Shown here piece by piece: positions 1 through 7,005 of a stretch of DNA of 15,343 nucleotides. The DNA lies in the NCBI GenBank assembly GCA_052168315.1, contig JBQLZO010000051.1, positions 1 to 15,343 of the forward strand. The letters are read 5' to 3'. The notes beneath the pieces were generated by a model. The model did no database searches, was not told the DNA's origin, and worked only from the letters and a program-made list of their open reading frames with translations. The stretch is from JBQLZO01 sp052168315. Lineage in GTDB: Bacteria; Planctomycetota; Phycisphaerae; Phycisphaerales; UBA1924. Numbering within the stretch: the stretch's first letter is position 1; the number at the start of each line of letters is the position of its first letter. Both the position numbers and the translations under genes were made by a program.

Positions 1-297
1 CCCCCCACCCACCACGCCCCGCACCAGCACCAGCACCTCCGCTTCCGTCTCCGCACTCACGAACCCCTCCACCACCTGCCCGCTCTTCAGCACCACCCGA
101 TCTCCGCCCGGCGCATCGCGCCTCCCATCGCCGCCACCCCCCCCGCCCTGCCCGAACGCCGGCACACCCACCACCAGCGCGCACCACACCAACACCGCCG
201 CCGCACACCGCGCACACCCAAAGACAACCGCCCGGGCATCCCTGCACCGGGCGGGCAAAGCGTTCACTCGGATTGCGCTGGAATCCTGATGCTCCAT
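1..297 (-). CDS. Exported protein with 'LK-x-G' N-terminal module, partial (3' end beyond window)
   Basis: Reading leftward from an ATG at 297, the frame stays open for all 99 codons to the window edge, so only the N-terminus is visible. It opens with a long signal-like segment (hydrophobic core about residues 32-51, AAAVLVWCALVVGVPAFG), then a Gly/Asp linker, then DRVVLKSGQVVEGFVSAE. That last stretch matches the start of the mature parts of the two upstream genes (DVLVLKDGRRLEGEI and DRLIMKSGNEITGEI). The start lies only 14 bp after the stop of the gene at 312-1643, so it is probably the third gene of one transcript. I infer a third member of the same exported family. Whether a peptidase-like domain follows cannot be seen. 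Upstream purines (GGTGGGG) give only a weak ribosome site. Confidence 0.7.
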   Translation of the reverse strand, partial: MEHQDSSAIRVNALPARCRDARAVVFGCARCAAAVLVWCALVVGVPAFGQGGGGGGDGRRDAPGGDRVVLKSGQVVEGFVSAETEAEVLVLVRGVVGGG

Positions 298-311
298 CGC
301 GTCCCCACCGA

Positions 312-1643
312 TCACCGACGCATCAGGTCCTCGAGCAGCTTCTCCTGGTCACGGAACCACTGATCGCTGATCCCGATCATCATCTCCAGCGCCGGCACAT
401 CGCGCACGATCGCCTTCATACGGGAAAGCTGCTGCCGGGCCTGGTTCACAAACCCGCCACGCGTCCGGCGATCGCCGGACCCCGACGCCAGCGACACATA
501 CCGCTGGTACGCCGCGTACGCCAGGTTCAGGCTGTTCTCAGAGCCCCACACATCCTCGCGGTACTCGCGCATCCGCCGCTCGCCCTCGGGCGCCACCTCG
601 CGCCACGAGGTCAGGTTCAGAACCTCGGCCAGCTCATCCTTCGTCGTCGCGATCCCGATCGCCACGCCGTACTTCACCGCGTCCACAGAGTTCAGCGTCA
701 GGATCCGCATCGGGTCCGCCGTGTTCAGCAGGTGCTCGCCCTGCTTGCCCTCGTACCAGATGATGTTCCCATCCTCATCGATGTCGCACGACAGATCGAT
801 CGGGATCTGCATCGCACGCGCGATCAGCGGATTGTGCCGTCCACGGCTCGAGAGCTGCTCGCCCATCTGCAGCACCTGCTGGAGCTGGCGCCCATCGACC
901 TTCTGCCCCGCGCCATACCACGCCGTCGAGCCGCCAATGTTCCCCTGCGGCATCATCACGATCTCCTCGCAGTTCCACGAGGTCATCATCGCTGCCGAGA
1001 TCGCCGAACGGATCCACGCCACCACCCGGAAATCACGCTTCAGATCGTTGTGGATCGCGTTCGAGAGCGGCTCCACCTCCGACAGCGCGCCGCCGCCGGA
1101 GTTCACCTCCAGCACCAGCACCTCCGGACGCTCATCCTCGGGCATCTCGCGGAACATCTGCCCGATCTCACGCAGCACGCGGGCGTTGATGTAGGTCCCC
1201 ACCATCCCGCGGTCGTAGTCCTTCGGATCCCCCAGCGTGACAAACGCCACACGCGTCGCGTTCGGATCCACCTGCTCCGCGGCCTTCGGAGTCTCGGACT
1301 GACGCACCGGACGCTTCGGCTCCTCGACCTCGGGCTTCGTATCCCGGATGACCTCCGCGATGTCCTTGGTCGGATAGATGTTCGTCTGCTCGATGTCGCC
1401 GACGATAATCTTGAACTCCACGAATCGCTCCGACTCACGGACGATCTCGCCCTCCAGGCGGCGACCATCCTTGAGCACCAGCACATCCAGCGCCAGCGCC
1501 CGACCGCCCAGCGTCAGCAGCGCCACCACCGCCAGCACCAGCGACAGCACCGCCCGCCCGCCGGTCCAGCCGAAGATCCGCCCCGGGCAACGCCCGGAAC
1601 CAGCAACGCCCGTGGATGTCGAATTCGTCTGCAGCATCGTCAT
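312..1643 (-). CDS. NfeD/ClpP-class serine-peptidase-like exported protein
   Basis: 443 residues. An N-terminal hydrophobic stretch (about 30-50) reads as a signal peptide or membrane anchor. Residues 53-98 form the shared 'VLKDGRRLEGEI...YPTKDI' module. A ClpP/crotonase-fold peptidase-like domain follows: VLVLEVNSGGG (G183-G185, oxyanion-type glycines), then WIRSAISAAM, where S216 sits at the position of the NfeD/SppA nucleophile, then EEIVMMPQGNIGGS, and later ILTLNSVDAVKYGVAIGIA, the typical NfeD 'LTL..eAv..GlAdgia' segment. The C-terminus is helical and charged. The NfeD-type membrane helices and OB domain are absent. I could not place the catalytic Lys with certainty. The start at 1643 was chosen over an in-frame ATG 37 codons upstream because AAAGG lies 6 nt before it and the upstream extension is Arg-rich and unlike a signal. 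It follows its paralogue (1774-3375) after 130 bp. Confidence 0.8.
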   Translation of the reverse strand: MTMLQTNSTSTGVAGSGRCPGRIFGWTGGRAVLSLVLAVVALLTLGGRALALDVLVLKDGRRLEGEIVRESERFVEFKIIVGDIEQTNIYPTKDIAEVIRDTKPEVEEPKRPVRQSETPKAAEQVDPNATRVAFVTLGDPKDYDRGMVGTYINARVLREIGQMFREMPEDERPEVLVLEVNSGGGALSEVEPLSNAIHNDLKRDFRVVAWIRSAISAAMMTSWNCEEIVMMPQGNIGGSTAWYGAGQKVDGRQLQQVLQMGEQLSSRGRHNPLIARAMQIPIDLSCDIDEDGNIIWYEGKQGEHLLNTADPMRILTLNSVDAVKYGVAIGIATTKDELAEVLNLTSWREVAPEGERRMREYREDVWGSENSLNLAYAAYQRYVSLASGSGDRRTRGGFVNQARQQLSRMKAIVRDVPALEMMIGISDQWFRDQEKLLEDLMRR

Positions 1644-1773
1644 GAGGCCTTTCTGTCTGTCGCCCCGACCGCTCGTCCGGGCCGCTCGTGGATCTCTCGC
1701 CTTGGACTCTTCTCGTTCGACTGGTCTCGTCCGGTCCGAACAGCGTCTCCGCAAACCCCGTCGCCGCCCGTGT

Positions 1774-3375
1774 TCACCCGCGGCGACGCATCAACTGGAT
1801 CTGCAGCGTCAGCTCGTCGATCTGGTTCTGGATCTGCGTCCGGAACTGCCCGCCGCGGTCCATGAACTCGGCGTACCGCGCCACGATCGACTTGATCTCA
1901 CGCAGGATCCGGATCCGCTGACCGATCGCGCGAACATCGCCGCCCTCCACACGCGCCAGGTCCTCCCACTTCTCGCCGAGCGGACGATCGCCCTGGAACC
2001 GCTGCTGCGTCGGCTTCGCCAGCCGCCACGCGCGGTTCACCTCCTCGCGCCAGTCGTTGTAGATCCGCTGCCCCCGCGCATCCTCCAACACCTTGTAGTT
2101 GTCGCCCACGCCCAGCGCCCGCGCCATGTCGCCCATCCCGCTGATCGTCCCCTCCGAAAGCCCGAGACGCTGCGCCCACTCGGCATCCAGGTTCAGGATG
2201 TCGTTGATCACCAGCGAATCCTCATCATCCGCGTTGTCGCCCTCCCCATCGTCCGAGAGGATCGTCCACCCCGGACCATCGGCCGCCCGCGGCGCGTGGT
2301 TCAGGAACTGCGGCTCACCGCCCACGAAACGAACCGCCAGCCAGTAGTCCATCCGAGCCATCGCCCGGATCACCGGCACCAGGTGCGGACGCCCGCCCTT
2401 GATCACACGCCCCTCCGCGTGACCGATGCGAAGCGAGATCTGCTTCTCCTTGACCTCCTCATCCTGCATCCCCTCCACAAGGCTCTCCAGGTCACCGATC
2501 CCGCCGATGTATCCGCCCGGACGGAAGTAGATCTCCGGAGAAATCCACGGCAGGAACGCCGCGCCCTGCGGCGCTGCACGCACCCAGAACACGATCCGAC
2601 GACCCGCATCCAGCTCGGCCTCCAGCAGCGGCGAAATCTCCTCGCAGCGCCAGATCTGGTCGAACCCGGGCTGGAACTGGTTGAAGTTGAAGTCCAGCTC
2701 CAGCACCACGATGTGCCGGTCCCGCACCGCCTCGTCCACCACCCGCCGGATCGCCCCGCCCATGTTCACCTCGACCTTGTCGTCGAAGGTCCGGTCGATG
2801 TCCTTGACCAGGCTCTGGACCACCGTCTCCGAGATGTCCTCCCCGAAGGTCCCCGACATCCGCACATAGTAAATCTGCGCTGCGTTCTCATCCGCCGCGT
2901 TGTTCCGCTTCCCCTCCTCGCCATCCCCGTCATCGTCCGAATCGCGCCCGCGATCACGCCGCGTCGGATCGGACCGCTCCGTCTTCACCTCGGAGTCATC
3001 GCCCGACTCCGAACGCTCCGCACGCTCGATCGAAAGGATCTCGCTCTTCTGGTAGGTCGTCACCGTGGTGATCCCCGCCACGATCACCCGCATCTTCACC
3101 GTCGACTCGGTCTCTTCCAGGATCTCACCCGTGATCTCGTTCCCGCTCTTCATGATCAGACGGTCCATCTCACCGTCCGCCATCAGAAGATCAGCGCCCC
3201 GCCCAACAACCGACTCCCCATCCGGCATCGCCATCGCGCCGGACGCCACCGCCGGCACGAGCCCAGCGCCGAGCGCCGCCGCCAGCACAACACCCCACCC
3301 GCCGGCGCACACCCGACGACCAAGCCCACGCACCAGACCACGCACCGCAGCACTTCCGTTCAACAGCATGCCCAT
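1774..3375 (-). CDS. NfeD/ClpP-class peptidase-like paralogue lacking the nucleophile Ser
   Basis: 533 residues, probably exported (hydrophobic core about 26-48, WGVVLAAALGAGLVPAVA). The mature start repeats the neighbour's module (DRLIMKSGNEITGEI...TYQKSEI). A very acidic/basic low-complexity linker follows at about 118-170. Next comes a domain collinear with that of the next gene: VVLELDF, then WVRAAPQGAAF...EIYFRPGGYIGG, then SLVINDILNLDAEWAQRLGLS. Aligning the W-to-GG blocks without gaps puts Gln270 opposite the neighbour's Ser216, and the NSGGG stretch is replaced by DFNFN, so this copy is probably not a serine peptidase. The C-terminus (about 440-530) is helical and Arg/Gln-rich. The start at 3375 has GAAGGAAGG a few nt upstream; an ATG 32 codons further up lacks this. 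It is first in the likely operon. A scaffolding or regulatory role beside the active paralogue is inference. Confidence 0.77.
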   Translation of the reverse strand: MGMLLNGSAAVRGLVRGLGRRVCAGGWGVVLAAALGAGLVPAVASGAMAMPDGESVVGRGADLLMADGEMDRLIMKSGNEITGEILEETESTVKMRVIVAGITTVTTYQKSEILSIERAERSESGDDSEVKTERSDPTRRDRGRDSDDDGDGEEGKRNNAADENAAQIYYVRMSGTFGEDISETVVQSLVKDIDRTFDDKVEVNMGGAIRRVVDEAVRDRHIVVLELDFNFNQFQPGFDQIWRCEEISPLLEAELDAGRRIVFWVRAAPQGAAFLPWISPEIYFRPGGYIGGIGDLESLVEGMQDEEVKEKQISLRIGHAEGRVIKGGRPHLVPVIRAMARMDYWLAVRFVGGEPQFLNHAPRAADGPGWTILSDDGEGDNADDEDSLVINDILNLDAEWAQRLGLSEGTISGMGDMARALGVGDNYKVLEDARGQRIYNDWREEVNRAWRLAKPTQQRFQGDRPLGEKWEDLARVEGGDVRAIGQRIRILREIKSIVARYAEFMDRGGQFRTQIQNQIDELTLQIQLMRRRG

Positions 3376-3522
3376 GCCGCCTTCCTTCGCTCGCAACCAA
3401 GCGTCCAGCACCCGGGAGCCTCCGGGAACACCCATCAGCCACTCCCTCGCGCCGCCCCCAACGGACGCCACGCAATGGACGCCACGCGATCACAGCACTC
3501 CCCGCACCCTCGGAAAACCACC

Positions 3523-3541
3523 GGAATGGTAATCCCATTCC
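3523..3541. repeat. Palindrome GGAATGG-n5-CCATTCC, operator-like
   Basis: A perfect 7-bp inverted repeat with a 5-nt spacer (TAATC), 148 bp upstream of the peptidase-like operon start. It stands out as a symmetric, less GC-rich block. Its arm length and spacing suit a dimeric DNA-binding protein better than a terminator: no T-run follows on either strand. Function is inferred from position only. Confidence 0.4.
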
Positions 3542-3701
3542 ACGCAGCGACCCCCTCCCGCTCACCCCACCCGACACGCCGAAAACCGCGCACCCGCCCC
3601 GCCCGCGCGCCACGCGCGGAGTCACGCCGATGGAGCACTACCGCCCACCAGAACCCCGGTTGCAACCCATATCTCAATAGGATTTCCCCGACGCCGCCGC
3701 A

Positions 3702-3740
3702 CCGCCGCCGCCCCGCCGCCGCCCCGCCGCCGCCCCGCCG
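3702..3740. repeat. 11-bp tandem repeat (CCGCCGCCGCC), about 3.5 copies
   Basis: Three perfect consecutive copies of CCGCCGCCGCC plus six bases of a fourth; a diverged copy precedes it (about 3690-3700). It lies just past the stop of the CCA-adding-enzyme gene (stop codon at 3752-3754), so length changes would not affect a coding frame. Such short GC-rich arrays are prone to slippage. Confidence 0.75.
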
Positions 3741-3751
3741 CTCACCGCCCC

Positions 3752-5122
3752 CTACCGCCCCGTCCCCCCACCCCCCATCATCCCCCGCGCCATCGCCATC
3801 GCCGCCCCACGATCCCGCACCCGATCCTCCAGCTGCGCGTCGTACACCCCCTCCAGGCACCGCGCGAACCCCGGCCCGGGCTCGTACCCCGCATCGATCA
3901 GGTCATACCCCGAAATCAGCGGGTCCGGCGCGATCCCGCTCGCCGTCCGCGCCAACGCCTCGACCTCCGCCAGAACCTCCTCCGCCGCGCCCGCATCCTC
4001 CACCCATCGAATCCCAAGCGCCACCCCGAACCAACCCCGCCCCGCCACCCGCTTCCGCCCCGCAACACCCAGCCCACCCCACGCCCCGCGCAGCACCCGC
4101 ACCGTCTCCAGCACCCCGCGCATCCCATCCCGTTCCTCGTTCGTCAGACACAGCGCCTCCCGCCACCGCCGCACCAACACCTCCAACCCATCCTCCCCCT
4201 CGCGCTCCCCAACCCCCTCCAACCGATCCAGTGCCCACGCCGACAACCCCGCCATCGCACCCGACACCACACCGCCCACCGCCCACCCCAGACCATCACC
4301 CACCGCGCTCCGCCCAACCCACCCCATCGCCTCCTCCAAACCACGCGTCCGGGCCAACGAGATCTCCCCCGCCGGAGCCTCCCCCAGCACCGGCCCATCC
4401 AACCCCATCCGATGCAGCAACCCCGCCGCACGCCCCCGCGACCCGTGACCGAACACCCGCCGCAGCTCCTCACCCACACGCTCACGGCTCACACCCTTCA
4501 GCTCCACCGCGTGACGCACGATCGCCGCCTCGGTCTCCGCATCCAGACGAAACCCCAGCCGCGCTGCAAAACGCACACCCCGCAGCGCACGAAGATGGTC
4601 CTCGCCCAACCGCGCATCCGCATCCCCCACCGCCCGCACCACCCCGGCGCGCAAGTCATTAACCCCGCCCACAAAGTCAATCACCGCACCCGACACCTCC
4701 GACCGACCGCCCGACACCGTCCGCTCCCGCGACCGCGACAGCGGATCCATGAACAGCGCATTGATCGTGAAGTCCCGCCGACGCGCATCCGCCTCCGCAT
4801 CCGAAAACCGCACCGCATCCGGACGCCGATGATCCGAGTACCCCTGTTCCTCGCGGAAGGTCGCCACCTCCACCGTCGTCCCCCGCATCCGCACCAGCAT
4901 CACACCGAACGCCCGACCCACCGCGCGCGTGTGCTCAAACAACGCGCCCACACGCTCCGGCGTCGCATCCGTCGCCACATCGTAATCCTGCGGATGCAGC
5001 CCCAGCAGCTCATCCCGGACGCACCCGCCCGCGAAGTACGCCACATGACCCGCTTCGCGCAGCGTCGAAACGATCCGCCGCGCGGCCGAGCGGTTGTTCG
5101 GATGTGGCCTGGCCTCGCCCAC
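3752..5122 (-). CDS. cca: CCA tRNA nucleotidyltransferase / poly(A) polymerase family protein
   Basis: 456 residues. The enzyme family adds C, C and A (or A only) to tRNA 3' ends, or A tails to RNA, in the cytoplasm. The class II nucleotidyltransferase head is clear: GGCVRD (32-37), the metal-binding D46-x-D48 in DYDVATD, VEVATFR (84-90), RRDFTINAL (115-123), and EDHLRALRGVRFAARLGF followed by ERVGEELRR in the neck. The C-terminal SGYDLIDAGYEPGP...LEGVYDAQLED block is the usual tail motif. No HD phosphohydrolase domain is present. The middle (about 240-390) is Gly/Ala/Arg-rich and poorly conserved. Sequence alone does not separate CCA-adding, A-adding and poly(A) activity. Translation starts at GTG 5122 with no Shine-Dalgarno but with TACACT exactly 6 nt before it, suggesting a leaderless mRNA. 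Confidence 0.88.
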   Translation of the reverse strand: MGEARPHPNNRSAARRIVSTLREAGHVAYFAGGCVRDELLGLHPQDYDVATDATPERVGALFEHTRAVGRAFGVMLVRMRGTTVEVATFREEQGYSDHRRPDAVRFSDAEADARRRDFTINALFMDPLSRSRERTVSGGRSEVSGAVIDFVGGVNDLRAGVVRAVGDADARLGEDHLRALRGVRFAARLGFRLDAETEAAIVRHAVELKGVSRERVGEELRRVFGHGSRGRAAGLLHRMGLDGPVLGEAPAGEISLARTRGLEEAMGWVGRSAVGDGLGWAVGGVVSGAMAGLSAWALDRLEGVGEREGEDGLEVLVRRWREALCLTNEERDGMRGVLETVRVLRGAWGGLGVAGRKRVAGRGWFGVALGIRWVEDAGAAEEVLAEVEALARTASGIAPDPLISGYDLIDAGYEPGPGFARCLEGVYDAQLEDRVRDRGAAMAMARGMMGGGGTGR

Positions 5123-5128
5123 CCGACG

Positions 5129-5134
5129 AGTGTA
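5129..5134 (-). promoter_or_regulatory. -10-like TACACT for a leaderless mRNA of the CCA-adding-enzyme gene
   Basis: Read on the - strand, TACACT-CGTCGG-GTG places a -10-like hexamer 6 nt before the GTG at 5122. Transcription would begin at or next to the start codon. There is no purine-rich ribosome site and no clear -35. The same layout occurs at two other GTG starts in this window. Confidence 0.5.
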
Positions 5135-5164
5135 ACCCCAACACGCCCCACCAAACCCCCGACC

Positions 5165-5170
5165 TATCCT
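5165..5170 (+). promoter_or_regulatory. -10-like TATCCT for a leaderless mRNA of the 62-residue membrane protein
   Basis: TATCCT-CCCCGC-GTG: the hexamer ends 6 nt before the GTG at 5177, in a C-rich context with no Shine-Dalgarno. It is back to back with the - strand -10 at 5129-5134, so both divergent promoters share a 54-bp gap. Confidence 0.5.
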
Positions 5171-5176
5171 CCCCGC

Positions 5177-5365
5177 GTGAGCACCTCACCCGCACCGCAG
5201 CGACCCACAAGGCGACGATCCCCATGGGCACGCGCCCTCGCGCTCGCATTCGTCGCCGTCTGGATCATCGGGCTCATCGTCCTCGCCATCGTGCTCATCA
5301 GGCTCAAGGCCAACGGCCCCGAAGCCCTCATGACCGAGCCGCCCGCCGCCACACAAACCCCCTGA
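5177..5365 (+). CDS. Small single-helix membrane protein, unknown function
   Basis: 62 residues from GTG 5177 to TGA 5363-5365. The layout is a basic N-terminus (QRPTRRRSPWAR), one strong transmembrane helix at about 20-41 (ALALAFVAVWIIGLIVLAIVLI), then a short polar tail ending in PPAATQTP. The positive-inside rule puts the N-terminus in the cytoplasm. I do not recognise a family. It is taken as real because of the clean hydrophobic helix, the basic flank, the -10-like box 6 nt upstream, and the next gene beginning 47 bp later on the same strand, which may be co-transcribed. The same frame is open for a long way upstream but overlaps the CCA-adding-enzyme gene antisense, so a longer start is unlikely. 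Confidence 0.65.
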   Translation: MSTSPAPQRPTRRRSPWARALALAFVAVWIIGLIVLAIVLIRLKANGPEALMTEPPAATQTP

Positions 5366-5412
5366 CGCCCCATCCCTCCAACCGCTCCCCGCAACCAAAG
5401 GAGCCGCACACC

Positions 5413-6969
5413 ATGCCACGCCGCCACCACGCCAAACGCGCCGCCACCGCCGCGATCGCCATCACCATCGCCGGCGCCGCCGCCTTCCTCACCCCCGCCG
5501 CCCGCGCCATCGACGAGGCCCACCACCGGCAGGCCCGCGAAATGTCCGAGCGCGCCATCCAGTGGCTCCGCTCCCAGCAGGACCCCGACACCGGCGCCTG
5601 GTCGCCCAATCCCCAGGGCCCCCAGCTCCCCGCCATCACCGCACTCGTCGTCAACGGCATGCTCATGCGCCCCGACATCGACCACACCGATCCCCATGTC
5701 GCCCGCGCCATCGACTTCCTCCTCTCCCACCGCACCGAAGAAGGCGGCATCTACGACCGCATCCTCGCCAACTACAACACCGCCATCTCCGTCTCCGCAC
5801 TCGCACGCGTCGGCACCCCCGAAGCCGCCGCCGCCGTCAACGATGCCATCGCCTTCCTCCGAACACTCCAGTGGCACGAGGGCGCCGCCGAGCACCCCGA
5901 AACCGGAACCGTCACCCCCGACCACCCCTTCTACGGCGGCGTCGGATACGGCGGCTCCTCACGCCCCGACAACTCGAACCTCAACCTTTTCCTCCAGGCG
6001 TTCCACGACGCCGGCGTCGACTGCAACGACCCCGCCATCCAGCGCGCCCTCACCTTCCTCCAGCGCACACAGATGCTCGACTCAGCCAACGACATGCCCT
6101 ACGCCGATGGATCCACCCAGGGCGGCTTCATCTACGCAACCTCCCCGGACGGCGACAACCTCGGCATCGGCGAGTCCAAGGCCGGCACCATCGAGGAAAC
6201 CCTCACCACCGGCGAAACCGTCTCACGCCTCCGCGCCTACGGAAGCATGACCTACGCCGGCTTCAAGACCATGATCTACGCCGACCTCGACCGCGATGAC
6301 CAGCGCGTCCGCGCCGCCTACGACTGGCTCAAGAACAACTACACACTCGAAGAGAACCCCGGCGTCGGGCTCGATGGCTACTACTACTACCTCCTCATGA
6401 TGGCCCGCGCCCTCGACGCCTGGGGGCTCCCCACCATCGAAACCGAGACCATCGTCGAAGGCACCTTCGACTTCGGAACCCACGAATTCCAGAACCCCGC
6501 CCAGCCCACCATCATCCACGCCGATGCGCTCACCCTCGCCGATGGAACCACCATCGAACTCGCCGACCCACTCGGCGCCGCATGGTTCCGCTTCGCCATC
6601 GACGAGGACACCAACGCCCGCACACTCGAAGCGTGGGGCCGCGACACCGGCCCCGAGCCGGGGGACACCGGCCTCCTCCGGGATGCCCGCGCCTACCGCC
6701 TCATCGCATACCTCCCCGAACACCTCGAACCCATCACCAACCTCCCCCCCGCGACCTCCAAATCCCCGCCCGCCGTGGACGCCGGCCAATTCGGCGCCCG
6801 CATCGCCATCATCACCCGACGCGACTGGGCCAACGACCTCATCGACCAGCTCGCCACGCTTCAGAACGAAGATGGCTCCTTCCGCTCCGTCGACGACCGC
6901 TGGATGGAAGGCAACACCACCCTCATCACCGCCTACGCCCTCCTCGCCCTCCAGCACGCGATGAACTGA
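5413..6969 (+). CDS. Secreted prenyltransferase/squalene-oxidase-repeat (alpha-alpha toroid) protein
   Basis: 518 residues. A signal peptide (basic MPRRHHAKR, hydrophobic core, cleavage likely near PAARA-ID at about 30) shows export. Toroid repeats follow: AIQWLRSQQDPDTGAW, AIDFLLSHRTEEGGI, AIAFLRTLQW, ALTFLQRTQ, then YGSMTYAGFKTMIYADLDRD, YDWLKNNYTLEENPGVG and GYYYYLLMMARALDAWG (to about 338). The last repeat, LIDQLATLQNEDGSFRSVDDRWMEG...TAYALLALQ (about 470-515), comes after an insert of some 125 residues rich in beta-type and acidic sequence. Export and the lack of a recognisable cyclase active site argue against hopanoid cyclisation. The family is abundant in planctomycetes and its function is unknown to me. 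AAAGGAG lies 9 nt before the ATG, a conventional ribosome site unlike the preceding gene. Codons are almost all C-ending. Confidence 0.82.
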   Translation: MPRRHHAKRAATAAIAITIAGAAAFLTPAARAIDEAHHRQAREMSERAIQWLRSQQDPDTGAWSPNPQGPQLPAITALVVNGMLMRPDIDHTDPHVARAIDFLLSHRTEEGGIYDRILANYNTAISVSALARVGTPEAAAAVNDAIAFLRTLQWHEGAAEHPETGTVTPDHPFYGGVGYGGSSRPDNSNLNLFLQAFHDAGVDCNDPAIQRALTFLQRTQMLDSANDMPYADGSTQGGFIYATSPDGDNLGIGESKAGTIEETLTTGETVSRLRAYGSMTYAGFKTMIYADLDRDDQRVRAAYDWLKNNYTLEENPGVGLDGYYYYLLMMARALDAWGLPTIETETIVEGTFDFGTHEFQNPAQPTIIHADALTLADGTTIELADPLGAAWFRFAIDEDTNARTLEAWGRDTGPEPGDTGLLRDARAYRLIAYLPEHLEPITNLPPATSKSPPAVDAGQFGARIAIITRRDWANDLIDQLATLQNEDGSFRSVDDRWMEGNTTLITAYALLALQHAMN

Positions 6970-6993
6970 CCCCGGCCCCCGCCCACCCTCGGG

Positions 6994-6999
6994 TATGCT
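6994..6999 (+). promoter_or_regulatory. -10-like TATGCT for a leaderless mRNA of the cation transporter
   Basis: TATGCT-CGACCG-GTG: the hexamer ends 6 nt before the GTG at 7006, in a 36-bp gap after the toroid-protein stop. No Shine-Dalgarno and no good -35 (an ACTGAC-like hexamer sits too far upstream). Spacing is identical to the boxes at 5129-5134 and 5165-5170. Confidence 0.5.
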
Positions 7000-7005
7000 C
7001 GACCG

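Larger units (their letters stand above)
3376..3751. other. Intergenic region upstream of the peptidase-like operon
   Basis: This 376 bp stretch holds no gene I can support. Open frames through it are Pro/Arg-rich shadows. It should carry the promoter of the leftward operon starting at 3375, but I see no convincing -35/-10 pair. It contains the palindrome at 3523-3541, an AT-richer patch around 3657-3690, and the 11-bp tandem repeat at 3702-3740 beside the end of the CCA-adding-enzyme gene. Confidence 0.6.

Noticed and set aside
273..1865. A 530-codon open frame on the + strand
   Set aside because: Antisense to the NfeD-like gene, with Arg/His/Leu-rich composition and no ribosome site. The - strand gene has clear family motifs.
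1378..4662. A 1094-codon open frame on the + strand
   Set aside because: It runs antisense through two peptidase-like genes and the CCA-adding-enzyme gene, is Pro/Arg/His-rich low complexity, and has no domain. It is a high-GC shadow.
6280..6310. DRDD in the toroid protein, resembling the DXDD motif of squalene-hopene cyclase
   Set aside because: It sits at a helix start in a repeat (ADLDRDDQRVRAAYDW) that this exported family carries as a structural motif. The surrounding cyclase signature is missing.
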